The translations under genes were made by a program, and so were the position numbers. 64,000 nucleotides of DNA from Palsa-744 sp036498265 (lineage in GTDB: Bacteria; Actinomycetota; Thermoleophilia; Solirubrobacterales; Solirubrobacteraceae), in contig DASYFT010000002.1 of NCBI GenBank assembly GCA_036498265.1, positions 65,521-129,520 on the forward strand, given 5' to 3'. The notes below the pieces were generated by a model, which worked only from the letters and a program-made list of their open reading frames with translations, was not told where the DNA came from and did no database searches. Positions within the stretch are counted from its first letter, which is position 1. Every line of letters begins with the position of its first letter. Positions 50,513-58,470 of this stretch are shown one piece after another.

Positions 50513-51184
50513 GTGGGGGCACGCGCTTGGGCTGTGGGAGGGATGCTGCTGGCGGCGGGACTCGCGGGCTGTGGCGGCTCGAGCAAGAGCTCCGCGACCT
50601 CGACGGGCCGCTCCTCGACGGCCGCGCAGCCTCCACCCACGAGCGCCCAGGCAGCGGCCGGCGCCCAGGCCGGCGCCGCGGCCCTGCCGGGACTCTCGGC
50701 TCGGGTCCTGCGCGACGGCGAGCTCAGGGGCTTCATCCCCCAGGCCCCGGCGGTCCGTGGCGTCACCCCCGAGAGCTGGGTCGTGGCGGCCGAATACCCG
50801 CCGAGCCAGCGCGCCGGAGCCGCGGCGGAGTTCCGCCGTCTCGGCCTCGTCGCCGCGATGCGCGAGCGACTCGCCCCACCGAGCGGACAGGGGGCCGAAG
50901 CGATATCGATCGTGGAGCGCTTCCAGACGCCCGCCGGCGCCCAGTCGAACCTGGCCGCCGAAACGCGGCTGTCCCCCGGGGAGAGCGCCTTCTCCGTCAC
51001 GGGGATACCCGGCGCACGCGGCTTCGGCGGATCGAGCGCCGAAAGCTCGGGTCTGAACGTCGCGTTCACCAAGGGCGCGTACTTCTACCTGGTCGGCGTC
51101 GGCGGCCCGAAGGGCGTCTCGCTACCCGGCCGCCCCGCGCTGATCGCGGCGACGATGCGCCTCTACGGCCGCGTCCGCCCGTGA
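50513..51184 (+). CDS. Predicted lipoprotein of unknown function
   Basis: A 223-residue secreted protein with a lipoprotein signal: hydrophobic residues 7-19 and lipobox LAGC giving lipidated Cys20. A Ser/Thr/Ala/Pro-rich linker (about 21-60) leads to a globular domain without recognised motifs. Starts with GTG 34 bp after bioA. Function unknown; unlikely to be part of biotin synthesis. Confidence 0.7.
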   Translation: MGARAWAVGGMLLAAGLAGCGGSSKSSATSTGRSSTAAQPPPTSAQAAAGAQAGAAALPGLSARVLRDGELRGFIPQAPAVRGVTPESWVVAAEYPPSQRAGAAAEFRRLGLVAAMRERLAPPSGQGAEAISIVERFQTPAGAQSNLAAETRLSPGESAFSVTGIPGARGFGGSSAESSGLNVAFTKGAYFYLVGVGGPKGVSLPGRPALIAATMRLYGRVRP

Positions 51185-51209
51185 GCGATGAGCGGTCGCC
51201 TGTGCCCGC

Positions 51210-52076
51210 TCAGAGGCCGACACGGTAGGCCGTCTGCGGCTCGCTCTTGCCCTTGAGATCGAGCTCGACGCGAGCGCCGAGCCGCGCAGGCAGAGCGGCG
51301 GCGACACGCTCTGAGATCACGATCTCGCCTCCCGCGGCCTGGCCCTGCAGACGTGAGGCCGTGTTGACGACGTCGCCGACCGCAGTGAAGTCGTAGAGCG
51401 CGCGCTGGCCGATGTTGCCCACGAACGCCTCGCCGAAATCCAGCCCGATCCCCATCTCCACGAACGGCTTCTCCTGCGAGCCGTAGCCGACGGCTCGCAG
51501 GAGGCCGCGGGCGTGGTCGAGCATCAGCGCCGGCACGTCCTCCGCCCCGAAGTCGCGCTTGAGCGACGGCAGGTAGAGGGCCATCACCTCGTCGCCGATC
51601 AGCTTGTCGATCACCGCCTTGGGGAACAGGACGTCCTCGGCACAGCGGTAGAAGCGGCGCAGCACCGCCGAGGCCTCCTCGGGATCGCCGCCGTCGAATC
51701 GCGCCGTGAACCCCCGCAGGTCGGCGAACAGGATGCCGGCTTTCATCTTCATGCCTCCCGGAGGCGCCAGCTCGACGCACGTCGCGCAGACGCCCGGGTT
51801 CTTGCGCGACGGCCGGTAGCCGAGCGGCGAGGCGACCCAGCGGCCCACCCCCGCGAAGGGAGCGCCGCACACCCCGCAGCGCGGGCCTCGCGGCAGGGCG
51901 AGCATGAGACCCCCCAGCACGCGGCTGACCCCGTGTTCGTGAAGCCGCCACATGACCTCCCAGTCCTCTGGGCGCAACGGCTCATCGGCGTTCCTGCCGG
52001 CCTTGCGGCGGATCTGCCTGGCACCCAGCCGCTGCCACAGCGTCAGCTTGCGCTCCGCCGACTCCTTCCCCCGCAT
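51210..52076 (-). CDS. Class III adenylate/guanylate cyclase with N-terminal zinc-ribbon-like motif
   Basis: Predicted soluble nucleotide cyclase (288 aa). The catalytic domain (about residues 110-288) has both metal aspartates (FADLRGFT Asp119; GDEVMA Asp162), the base-recognition candidate Lys158 and the NTASRLQ segment, so it looks active. Ahead of it is an unusual Cys4 module: CGVC (67-70) and CATC (97-100), 26 residues apart, suggesting a metal- or redox-sensing input. No membrane helix. The ATG at 52076 is preferred because a TACCAT hexamer lies 6 nt upstream; open frame beyond it is Arg/Ala-rich. Confidence 0.85.
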   Translation of the reverse strand: MRGKESAERKLTLWQRLGARQIRRKAGRNADEPLRPEDWEVMWRLHEHGVSRVLGGLMLALPRGPRCGVCGAPFAGVGRWVASPLGYRPSRKNPGVCATCVELAPPGGMKMKAGILFADLRGFTARFDGGDPEEASAVLRRFYRCAEDVLFPKAVIDKLIGDEVMALYLPSLKRDFGAEDVPALMLDHARGLLRAVGYGSQEKPFVEMGIGLDFGEAFVGNIGQRALYDFTAVGDVVNTASRLQGQAAGGEIVISERVAAALPARLGARVELDLKGKSEPQTAYRVGL

Positions 52077-52082
52077 GTGCCA

Positions 52083-52088
52083 ATGGTA
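52083..52088 (-). promoter_or_regulatory. Leaderless -10 element of the cyclase gene
   Basis: On the minus strand, TACCAT followed by 6 nt and the ATG at 52076, in the 44-bp gap after the bioD stop. Confidence 0.5.
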
Positions 52089-52120
52089 CGCGCGCCTCCT
52101 CGCGACGGTACGGCGCCTTC

Positions 52121-52819
52121 TCAGGCCGGCGGTCCAGCTAGCCAGCGCGGCCACGGCAGCGTGGCGCCGGCCCGGGCGAGCTCCGCCGCGCCGGGCGACC
52201 CCACCGGCCCGAGCGTCGCCACTTCGACCGACCCGATCCGCGCGATCGTCTCGCGGTTCGAGCGCTGAACCTCGTCGGGCTGCGCCGGCCACGGGGTCAG
52301 CACCACCGCGCGGACCTCCAGCCGGGCGGCCCGCGCCGCTTGCAGCGTCAGCAGCGTGTGGTTGATCGTGCCCAGCCCCGGCCGGGCGGCGACGAGCAGC
52401 GGTAGAGCTAGAGCGGCCGCGAGGTCGCACACGCTGTAGTCCTCACGCAGGGGCACCATCAGACCGCCCACGCCCTCCACGATGAGCGTCCCCTCAGCCC
52501 CCGCCGCGCGGCCTCGGGCAGCGAGCTCTGCCGGGTCGATCTCGTCCCCCGCCATGGCTGACGCGAGGTGCGGTGATGCGGCGGGGGCGTAGCGCAGGGG
52601 AGCGACCTCGTCAGGGCTCATCCCGGCGGCGCTCGCGAGCAGCTCGTGGTCAGGCGGCCACACGCCGCCGCTCGTGTCCGGCCCCGCCTCCAGGCCGGTC
52701 ACCACCGGCTTGTACGCCCGCACCGTCTCGCCCGCGGCGGAGATCGCGGCGATGAGCGCGGCGCTCAGCACGGTCTTGCCGACATCCGTGTCGGTTCCCG
52801 TCACGAACAGCCCCCGCAT
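52121..52819 (-). CDS. bioD: Dethiobiotin synthetase
   Basis: ATP-dependent carboxylase forming dethiobiotin (232 aa). P-loop TGTDTDVGKT at the N-terminus, AYKPVVTG and the switch segment VEGVGGLMVPL are conserved. The start at 52819 lies 23 bp after the bioF stop, in the same direction, giving an operon bioB-bioF-bioD. Longer frames upstream overlap bioF and lack family residues. Confidence 0.93.
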   Translation of the reverse strand: MRGLFVTGTDTDVGKTVLSAALIAAISAAGETVRAYKPVVTGLEAGPDTSGGVWPPDHELLASAAGMSPDEVAPLRYAPAASPHLASAMAGDEIDPAELAARGRAAGAEGTLIVEGVGGLMVPLREDYSVCDLAAALALPLLVAARPGLGTINHTLLTLQAARAARLEVRAVVLTPWPAQPDEVQRSNRETIARIGSVEVATLGPVGSPGAAELARAGATLPWPRWLAGPPA

Positions 52820-52842
52820 TGTCCGCGCCGTCGCTGGAAGCT

Positions 52843-54267
52843 CTAGGCCGCGCGGACGCTCTCGCGCTCGACGTCGAATGGAGCGCTCGTCGACGACGCG
52901 GCGCGCTCTGCGTCGAAGGGGCCGCTCGTCGACGCGGCGGCGAGCTCGACGTCGAACGGGACGCTCGCCGACCCTGCCTCGCGTTCTACGTCGAACGGGA
53001 CGCTCGCCGAGATCGCCCCGCGTGCCGGCACCGTCTCGCGTTCTGCCGGCGTTGGGTGCTGCTCGGCCGGGGGCGGCGCCATGGCGGAGGGCTCCAGCCC
53101 CAGCTCGCGCGCCGCCGACCCCAGCACGCCCGCCGCCATCTGCAGCTCGGATGCGGTGTGGGACGCCATAGCCGCAAGCCGCAGGCGCGAGGTGCCGGGC
53201 GGCACGGTCGGCGGGCGGATCGCCTGCGCGAACACGCCGCGCTCGATCGCCGCCTGGCACAGCCGCATCGCTGCTCGCTCCTCGCCGACGACCAGTGGGA
53301 CGATCTGCATCTCCGTGTCGGCCACGGGAAAGCCCTCGGCGGCCAATGCCCGCCGCAGCGCGCTCGCATTCGAGCGCAGTCGCTGCACCCGCTGGGGCTG
53401 GCTCTCGAGCAGCTCAAGCGCGGCGAGAGCCCCGGCGATCGCCGGCGGCGCGGGGGCCGTGGAGAAGATCATGGGCCGCGCCGTGTTGATCAGGTAGCGG
53501 ACCATCTCGGCATCCGCGCAGGCGTAGGCGCCATAGGAGCCGAGCGCCTTGCCGAGCGTCCCGATCACGACGTCGATCTCGCCCTCCAGGCCGGCCTCGG
53601 CGACAGCCCCGCGACCGCCCGGGCCGAGGCTGCCGGTGGCGTGCGCCTCGTCGACGACCAGCCGCGCGTCATGGGCGCGAGCCACCTCCAGGATCTCCTC
53701 CAGCGGTGCGACGTCGCCGTCCATCGAGAAGACGGAGTCGGTGACGACCAGGCGCCCCTCGCGCCCGTCCTGGCGACCGGGATGACGGCGCAGGCTCCAC
53801 TCGAGGTGCTCCACGTCGCGGTGGCGATAGACGATCACGTCGGCACGGGACAGCCGGCATCCATCGACGATCGAGGCGTGGTTGAGCTCGTCGGAGAACA
53901 CGCTCGCCCCCGGACCGGCGAGCGAGCCGATCACTCCCAGGTTCGCGAGATAGCCGGACCCGAACAGGAGGCTCGCCTCTGTGCGCTTGAACTCCGCCAG
54001 GCGCTCCTCCAGGCGGCGGTGGATCGTCATCGTCCCGGAGACGAGCCGCGACGCGCCGGCTCCCACGCCCCAGCGCATCGCCGCATCGGCCGCCGCCTGG
54101 CGAACACGCGGGTGGTCCGCCAGCCCGAGGTAGTTGTTGGAGCACAGCAGCAGCACGGGCTCGCCGTCGAGCAGCACCGTCGGTCCCTGCGGTCCGCTCA
54201 CCATCCGCAGGCGACGGGTCAGGCCCAGCTGCTCCAGCTCTGCGAGGCGGTCTGCGATGGCGGTCAT
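52843..54267 (-). CDS. bioF: 8-amino-7-oxononanoate synthase with C-terminal repeat tail
   Basis: PLP enzyme condensing pimeloyl-thioester with alanine in biotin synthesis (474 aa). Seen: LLCSNNYLGLADHP, the PLP-stacking segment FSDELNHASIVDG, VVDEAHATGSLGPGGRG and the Schiff-base lysine in GTLGKALGSYGAY. Family members end near residue 390-400. Here about 75 residues follow, including four copies of a 13-residue unit centred on PFDVE. Start at 54267, 12 bp after the bioB stop. The tail is not known from BioF and may be disordered. Confidence 0.9.
   Translation of the reverse strand: MTAIADRLAELEQLGLTRRLRMVSGPQGPTVLLDGEPVLLLCSNNYLGLADHPRVRQAAADAAMRWGVGAGASRLVSGTMTIHRRLEERLAEFKRTEASLLFGSGYLANLGVIGSLAGPGASVFSDELNHASIVDGCRLSRADVIVYRHRDVEHLEWSLRRHPGRQDGREGRLVVTDSVFSMDGDVAPLEEILEVARAHDARLVVDEAHATGSLGPGGRGAVAEAGLEGEIDVVIGTLGKALGSYGAYACADAEMVRYLINTARPMIFSTAPAPPAIAGALAALELLESQPQRVQRLRSNASALRRALAAEGFPVADTEMQIVPLVVGEERAAMRLCQAAIERGVFAQAIRPPTVPPGTSRLRLAAMASHTASELQMAAGVLGSAARELGLEPSAMAPPPAEQHPTPAERETVPARGAISASVPFDVEREAGSASVPFDVELAAASTSGPFDAERAASSTSAPFDVERESVRAA
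52846..53001 (-). repeat. Four tandem 39-bp repeats encoding the BioF tail
   Basis: The codons for Pro-Phe-Asp recur at 52873, 52912, 52951 and 52990, exactly 39 bp apart. Each unit encodes 13 residues of the form S-x-S-x-PFD-(V/A)-E-x-x-x-x. Copies differ by synonymous and conservative changes, so the repeat is not very recent. A decayed fifth unit may lie just upstream (towards 53040). Confidence 0.85.
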
Positions 54268-54278
54268 CGCAGAGGCCC

Positions 54279-55433
54279 TCAGCCGACCGGGATCCGGTTG
54301 GGCGCGCCGTCCGGGCGGGGTGGCGCCGAGCGCTTGGCGTGGTAGCGCAGCTGTGTCGAGGGATCCCACAGCCTCACGTTCAGCTCGACGCCGGCGCCGG
54401 CATCATCGAGCAGCTCGTCCACCACGTCCGGCGTCTCGCCCGTCAGCCAGCCCGAGCGGTTGTCGGGCCTGGGGTTGGCGGCGTTGTCAGGCTGCCGTGC
54501 GACGTTCAGGCCGAGCTCCTCGAACATGGCTCGATCGGCCTCCGGCTCGTTGCCCAGCGTGGTCAGGAAGTTGCCCATCATCACGCCGTTGATGCCGGCC
54601 TTGACGGCCAGCTGCTGCAGCTCGCCGAGGTTCTCGACACGGCCGCCGCAGAGGCGGAACAGCGCGTCCGGCAGGATCAGCCTGAAGATCGCGATCCACT
54701 TGACGGCCTCCCAGGGGTCCATGAACTCGCGGTCGCCGAACTTGGTGCCGGGCCGGGGGTTGAGCATGTTGATGGGGACGCTCGTAGGGTTGATCGCGGC
54801 GAGCTCGAACGCCATCTCCACGCGCTGCGCGCGCGTCTCTCCGAGGTTGAGGATCCCGCCGACGCACGTCTCGAGACCCGCGTCGCGGACCGCCCCGATC
54901 GTCCTCAGCCGACCCTGGTAGCGGACGGTCGTGGTGACCTCGTCGTAGTAGCTCGAAGAGGTCTCCACGTTGTGGTGCACCCGCTGGATGCCGGCCTCGC
55001 GCAGCGCCGCCGCCCGGGCGCCGGAGATGTGCCCCACAGAGGCACAGCGCTTGAGGTTCGTGTGCTCCGTGACCAGGCGGACGCCTTCGAGGTACTTCTC
55101 GAAGTCGCGCTTGGACAGGCCCTGGCCCTGCGTGACCATGCAGAAGCGGTGGGCGCCGGCCGCCTCGGCGGCGCGCGCATGCTCGAGAACCTGCTCGGGC
55201 TCCATCATGGCGTGCATCGGAGTCTCGGCGTCCGCGAAGCGCGACTGGGCGCAGAACCCGCAGTCCTCGGCGCAGCCGCCGGACTTGGCGTTGACCAGCG
55301 AGCACATGTCCGTCGAGTCCGCGAACCGCTCCACGCGCGCCTGCCATGCCCGCTGGATCACGGATTCGATCTCCGCGTGATCCTCGACCTCGCCAAGCGC
55401 GAGCGCCTCGTCGCGGGTGATCAGCGGCGGCAT
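54279..55433 (-). CDS. bioB: Biotin synthase
   Basis: Radical SAM enzyme inserting sulphur into dethiobiotin (384 aa). The SAM cluster motif CAEDCGFCAQS is preceded by CSLVNAKSGG. Other BioB signatures are KRCASVGHI, VHHNVETSSSYY and a late cysteine/arginine region (ETCVGGILNLGET, RLCGGRVEN). The C-terminus is extended by about 50 residues. First gene of the bioBFD operon; a TACCGT hexamer lies 8 nt before the ATG. Confidence 0.95.
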   Translation of the reverse strand: MPPLITRDEALALGEVEDHAEIESVIQRAWQARVERFADSTDMCSLVNAKSGGCAEDCGFCAQSRFADAETPMHAMMEPEQVLEHARAAEAAGAHRFCMVTQGQGLSKRDFEKYLEGVRLVTEHTNLKRCASVGHISGARAAALREAGIQRVHHNVETSSSYYDEVTTTVRYQGRLRTIGAVRDAGLETCVGGILNLGETRAQRVEMAFELAAINPTSVPINMLNPRPGTKFGDREFMDPWEAVKWIAIFRLILPDALFRLCGGRVENLGELQQLAVKAGINGVMMGNFLTTLGNEPEADRAMFEELGLNVARQPDNAANPRPDNRSGWLTGETPDVVDELLDDAGAGVELNVRLWDPSTQLRYHAKRSAPPRPDGAPNRIPVG

Positions 55434-55441
55434 GGCCGGAA

Positions 55442-55447
55442 ACGGTA
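55442..55447 (-). promoter_or_regulatory. Leaderless -10 element of the bioBFD operon
   Basis: On the minus strand, TACCGT followed by 8 nt and the bioB ATG at 55433, in the 31-bp gap after the enoyl-CoA hydratase stop. Confidence 0.5.
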
Positions 55448-55464
55448 GGCGGCCCGGCGGACGG

Positions 55465-56292
55465 CTACTCGCCCCGCCAGCGCGGCGGCCGGCGCTCGGC
55501 GAAGGCGCGCATCCCCTCGCGCAGATCCTGCGAGGCGAAGGAGGCCCGCCGGAGATCGATCAGCTCCTCTTCGACGTCGGGGGAGAGCTCGCCCTCGGCT
55601 CGCAGCAGCTCCCCGATGATCCGCTTGTTGCCGGTCTGCGAGAGCGGCGCGTTGCCGGCGAGCTCACCTGCCAGCTCGAGCCCGACCGCCTCGAGCTCCG
55701 CAGCCGCGGCGACCCGGTTGACCAGCCCCCAGGCGAGCGCCGTGTCGGCGTCGACCTGGCGGCCGAGCAGGAACAACTCACGCGTGCGCGGCTCGCCGAT
55801 CGCGTCGAGGAAGCGACGCAGCCCGGTGTGCGAGTACACCAGCCCCAGCTTGGCCGGGGGCATGCCGAGCCTGATCCCCTCCTGCGCGACCCGGAGGTCA
55901 CAGGCGAGCGCCAGCTCCAGGCCGCCGCCGATCGTGTGCCCGGGCAGGACGGCGAGCGTCGGGTGCGGGAAGGCCTCGAGCGCGTCGATCGCTTCCGTGA
56001 ATGGGTGGGCGACGAGCCGCTCGGCCCGCTCCTCGAACTCCTCGTCGGGTATCTCGCCGATGTCGTAGCCGGCCGAGAACATGCCGTGAGCCCCGGTCAC
56101 CACCACGCAGCGCGCTTCGGACGCCGCGACGGCGAGTTCGGCGAGGGTGGCGGTGATCGCATCAAGGATGGGGTGGTCCAGCGCGTTTCGCTTCGCCGGA
56201 TGGGAGATGGTCAGGCGGACGACGCCGGCTGCCGGCTCGTCGAGCAGGAGCTTGCCGTCGGCCAGCTCGCGTGGGAGGGCGCCGGAGGACAC
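55465..56292 (-). CDS. Enoyl-CoA hydratase/isomerase family protein
   Basis: Crotonase-fold enzyme (275 aa) acting on acyl-CoA thioesters. The oxyanion-hole segments are visible: GAHGMFSAGYDIGEI and GHTIGGGLELALACDLRVA. In place of the second catalytic Glu of classical hydratases there is GMPPAKLGLVYSHTG, so the reaction could be hydration, isomerisation or another crotonase activity. The GTG start has a TAGCCT hexamer 8 nt upstream. Confidence 0.85.
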   Translation of the reverse strand: MSSGALPRELADGKLLLDEPAAGVVRLTISHPAKRNALDHPILDAITATLAELAVAASEARCVVVTGAHGMFSAGYDIGEIPDEEFEERAERLVAHPFTEAIDALEAFPHPTLAVLPGHTIGGGLELALACDLRVAQEGIRLGMPPAKLGLVYSHTGLRRFLDAIGEPRTRELFLLGRQVDADTALAWGLVNRVAAAAELEAVGLELAGELAGNAPLSQTGNKRIIGELLRAEGELSPDVEEELIDLRRASFASQDLREGMRAFAERRPPRWRGE

Positions 56293-56300
56293 GCGCGGAA

Positions 56301-56306
56301 AGGCTA
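56301..56306 (-). promoter_or_regulatory. Leaderless -10 element of the enoyl-CoA hydratase gene
   Basis: On the minus strand, TAGCCT followed by 8 nt and the GTG at 56292, within the 28-bp gap after the biotin-carrier gene. Confidence 0.5.
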
Positions 56307-56320
56307 GCCGAGGGACGCGG

Positions 56321-56533
56321 CTACTCGAGCACGACGAGCGTGTCGCCCTCGCTCACGGCCTGGCCCTCCTCGCAGAGGATCTCGACGACCGTGCCCGCGT
56401 CCTCGGCCTCCACCGGCATCTCCATCTTCATCGACTCGAGGATCGCCACCGTGTCGCCCTCCTCGACGGCATCTCCAACCGAGCACTCGATTTTCCATAC
56501 GGTGCCGGTGATATGAGCATCCACGTTGGTCAT
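56321..56533 (-). CDS. Minimal biotin carboxyl carrier protein
   Basis: A 70-residue single biotinyl domain with the biotinylation motif ESMKMEMP (Lys36) and no thumb or N-terminal extension. Such stand-alone carriers serve acyl-CoA carboxylases whose other subunits are encoded elsewhere. The ATG at 56533 is preceded by a strong ribosome-binding site (GGAGGA, 6 nt before it). Its proximity to biotin synthesis genes may be functional. Confidence 0.9.
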   Translation of the reverse strand: MTNVDAHITGTVWKIECSVGDAVEEGDTVAILESMKMEMPVEAEDAGTVVEILCEEGQAVSEGDTLVVLE

Positions 56534-56571
56534 CTGATCCTCCACGCGCCGATCGCCACCACAGGAGGCGC

Positions 56572-56577
56572 ACAATA
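56572..56577 (-). promoter_or_regulatory. Predicted -10 of the biotin-carrier gene
   Basis: On the minus strand, TATTGT lies about 38 bp before the ATG at 56533, which would leave a leader of about 30 nt carrying the GGAGGA ribosome-binding site. Confidence 0.4.
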
Positions 56578-56613
56578 GAGCCAGCGTCCGACCGATCGAC
56601 GAGCCCGCGCACG

Positions 56614-57291
56614 CTGGTCATCGTCGCCGCCCATGACGAGGCGGGCCGCATCGCGGCCACACTGGCAGGCCTCGCGCTGGCCTTCCCGGACGCCCAGCTG
56701 TGGGTTGCCGACGACGGCTCCAGCGATGGGACCGCTCAGATCGCGGCGGCGGCCGGCGCGCGGCTGGTGCGCAGCGAGCAATTGATCGGCAAGGGAGGCG
56801 CGGTCACCGGAGCGGCTCGCGAGGCTCTGTCGCAAGTGCGTGCCGGCGGCGCCGGCAGCGACCCGATCTTCGTTCTCTGCGACGGCGACCTCGGCGACTC
56901 GGCGCGCGAGCTCGTGAGGCTCGTCGAGGCTCTGGAAAGCGCACCCGCAGATCTGGCGGTCGCCGCGTTCGCCAGGCGGGTGGGAGGCGGCGTCGGGGTC
57001 GCTGTCGGCTTCGCTCGCTGGGCGATCCAGAGGCGTTGTGGCCTGCTCACGCGCGCCCCGATCTCCGGGCAGCGCGCGATGCGGGCGGACACGCTCGCGG
57101 CGGTGCTCCCCTTCGCCCCCGGCTTCGGCATGGAGATGGGCATGACGATCGACGCCGTGCGTGCCGGGGGACGAGTCGTGGAGGTGGAGCTCGACCTGGA
57201 GCACCGTGCCACCGGCCGCACGCCCGCCGGCTTCCTCCACCGCGGACGCCAGCTCGTGGACTTCGTCCGCGTCTACCTGCAGCGTCGCTGA
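56614..57291 (+). CDS. Family 2 glycosyltransferase, start codon unclear
   Basis: GT-A-fold transferase (about 225 aa) probably using a nucleotide sugar. Seen: LVIVAAHDEAGRIAATL at the N-terminus, the donor-site WVADDGSSDGT, GKGGAV, the DxD-like LCDGDLGD and a C-terminal acceptor region (ISGQRAMR, GFGMEMGMTIDA). Conserved sequence extends upstream of the first in-frame GTG (56767), but no ATG, GTG or TTG precedes it in that frame back to at least 56512. CTG at 56614 is placed as a nominal start. No membrane helix is evident. Divergent from the biotin-carrier gene. Confidence 0.7.
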   Translation: MVIVAAHDEAGRIAATLAGLALAFPDAQLWVADDGSSDGTAQIAAAAGARLVRSEQLIGKGGAVTGAAREALSQVRAGGAGSDPIFVLCDGDLGDSARELVRLVEALESAPADLAVAAFARRVGGGVGVAVGFARWAIQRRCGLLTRAPISGQRAMRADTLAAVLPFAPGFGMEMGMTIDAVRAGGRVVEVELDLEHRATGRTPAGFLHRGRQLVDFVRVYLQRR

Positions 57292-57387
57292 CATCGCCGC
57301 CCGGCCGGCGGGGCCCGGTGGGCCTGCATGCAGGCGAAACCGGCGCCGGACTGCGGGCGAACCGGCGCCGCGCGGGCCGGCCGGTGT

Positions 57388-57393
57388 TAGCCT
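57388..57393 (+). promoter_or_regulatory. Leaderless -10 element of the anchored glycosidase-like gene
   Basis: TAGCCT followed by 7 nt and the GTG at 57401, in the 109-bp gap after the glycosyltransferase gene. It defines a start that gives a clean N-terminal membrane helix. Confidence 0.55.
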
Positions 57394-57400
57394 CGGGCGG

Positions 57401-58426
57401 GTGCTGCGCATAGTCTCGGTGGCCGCCGTCATCGCGATCATCGCGGTGTCGGTATTCCTGACCAGCGGCGATGCGACGCCTGAAAGCTCATTCAAGCTTG
57501 GGCTCGTGTCCAACGCCGACGGTGGCACGCGAGCTGCCCGGATCGGAGCGGTCGGCGCCTCGATCGTGAGGGTCGAGTTCCGGATCGACGAGCCGGCCTC
57601 GCAGGTGGCGCGGGTGATCGGTCGCTTCGCTCGCCACGGCGTCAGCGTCCTGCCGCTCGCGGGCTTCCAGGGGCGGGTCCCGACGGCTGCCGAGGCTCGG
57701 AACCTCGCAACGTGGGCCCGCGCCTTCGGACCGTCGGGGACCTTCTGGCGTCATCGCTCCGGCGGCTCGCTGGCGATCCGCGACATCGAGTTCGGCAACG
57801 AGACCAACCAGCCCGGCCAGTTCGACGGGTGTGGCTTCGACTGCCCCTCCTTCGCCCACCGGGCGCAGGGGTACGCGCTGGCTCTGAAGGCCGCGCAGGA
57901 AGCTATCGACGGCCCCCAGGGCAATCCGTCCGTCGGGCTGTTGGCGATCGGCGATGACGGCGGCAGCGAATCGCCGAACTGGGTCGACAACATGTTCGCC
58001 GCGGTCCCGGACCTGGCGCAGCGGATCGCGGGCTGGACGGCACATCCCTACGGCACGCAGTGGTGGCGCATGCTCGACCGGCTCGTGCACCAGACGGCGG
58101 CGCGCGGCGCGCCCTCCACGATCCCGATCTTCATCACCGAGATCGGCGTCTCAAGCGACAACGGCCACTGCCTGAGCAACAACTTCGGCTGGAACCGCTG
58201 CATGAGCTACGCCGAAGCCGCGAGCGCCATGCGCTCGACCATCGCCGGCATCCGGGCCCGCTACGGGACCCGCATCCGCGAGATCTTCGTCTTCCAGGCG
58301 TTCGACCAGCGCCCGCCCGAAGCCGACAGCGACCGCGAACACTACTTCGGCGTGCTCACCTCGACCGGTCGGTCCAAGGGCGCCTACACGACCGCCCTGA
58401 GCTCGCTGCTGCGGACGATGCGCTGA
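57401..58426 (+). CDS. Membrane-anchored TIM-barrel glycosidase-like protein
   Basis: 341-residue protein with an N-terminal helix (about residues 4-21) acting as anchor or uncleaved signal, then a barrel-like domain. EFGNETN (Glu134) and FITEIG (Glu247) resemble the acid/base and nucleophile of clan GH-A glycosidases, 113 residues apart. Two Cys pairs (GCGFDC; CLSNNFGWNRC) could form disulphides outside the cell. It shares this layout with the protein at 34321, although overall similarity is low. Substrate unknown. Confidence 0.7.
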   Translation: MLRIVSVAAVIAIIAVSVFLTSGDATPESSFKLGLVSNADGGTRAARIGAVGASIVRVEFRIDEPASQVARVIGRFARHGVSVLPLAGFQGRVPTAAEARNLATWARAFGPSGTFWRHRSGGSLAIRDIEFGNETNQPGQFDGCGFDCPSFAHRAQGYALALKAAQEAIDGPQGNPSVGLLAIGDDGGSESPNWVDNMFAAVPDLAQRIAGWTAHPYGTQWWRMLDRLVHQTAARGAPSTIPIFITEIGVSSDNGHCLSNNFGWNRCMSYAEAASAMRSTIAGIRARYGTRIREIFVFQAFDQRPPEADSDREHYFGVLTSTGRSKGAYTTALSSLLRTMR

Positions 58427-58458
58427 TCGCCTCGCGTAACTTTGTGGCACCCCTGGCG

Positions 58459-58464
58459 TAGACC
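58459..58464 (+). promoter_or_regulatory. Possible leaderless -10 of the acyltransferase gene
   Basis: TAGACC followed by 6 nt and the ATG at 58471. The last base departs from TANNNT, but the position matches the local pattern. Confidence 0.35.
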
Positions 58465-58470
58465 GCACAG

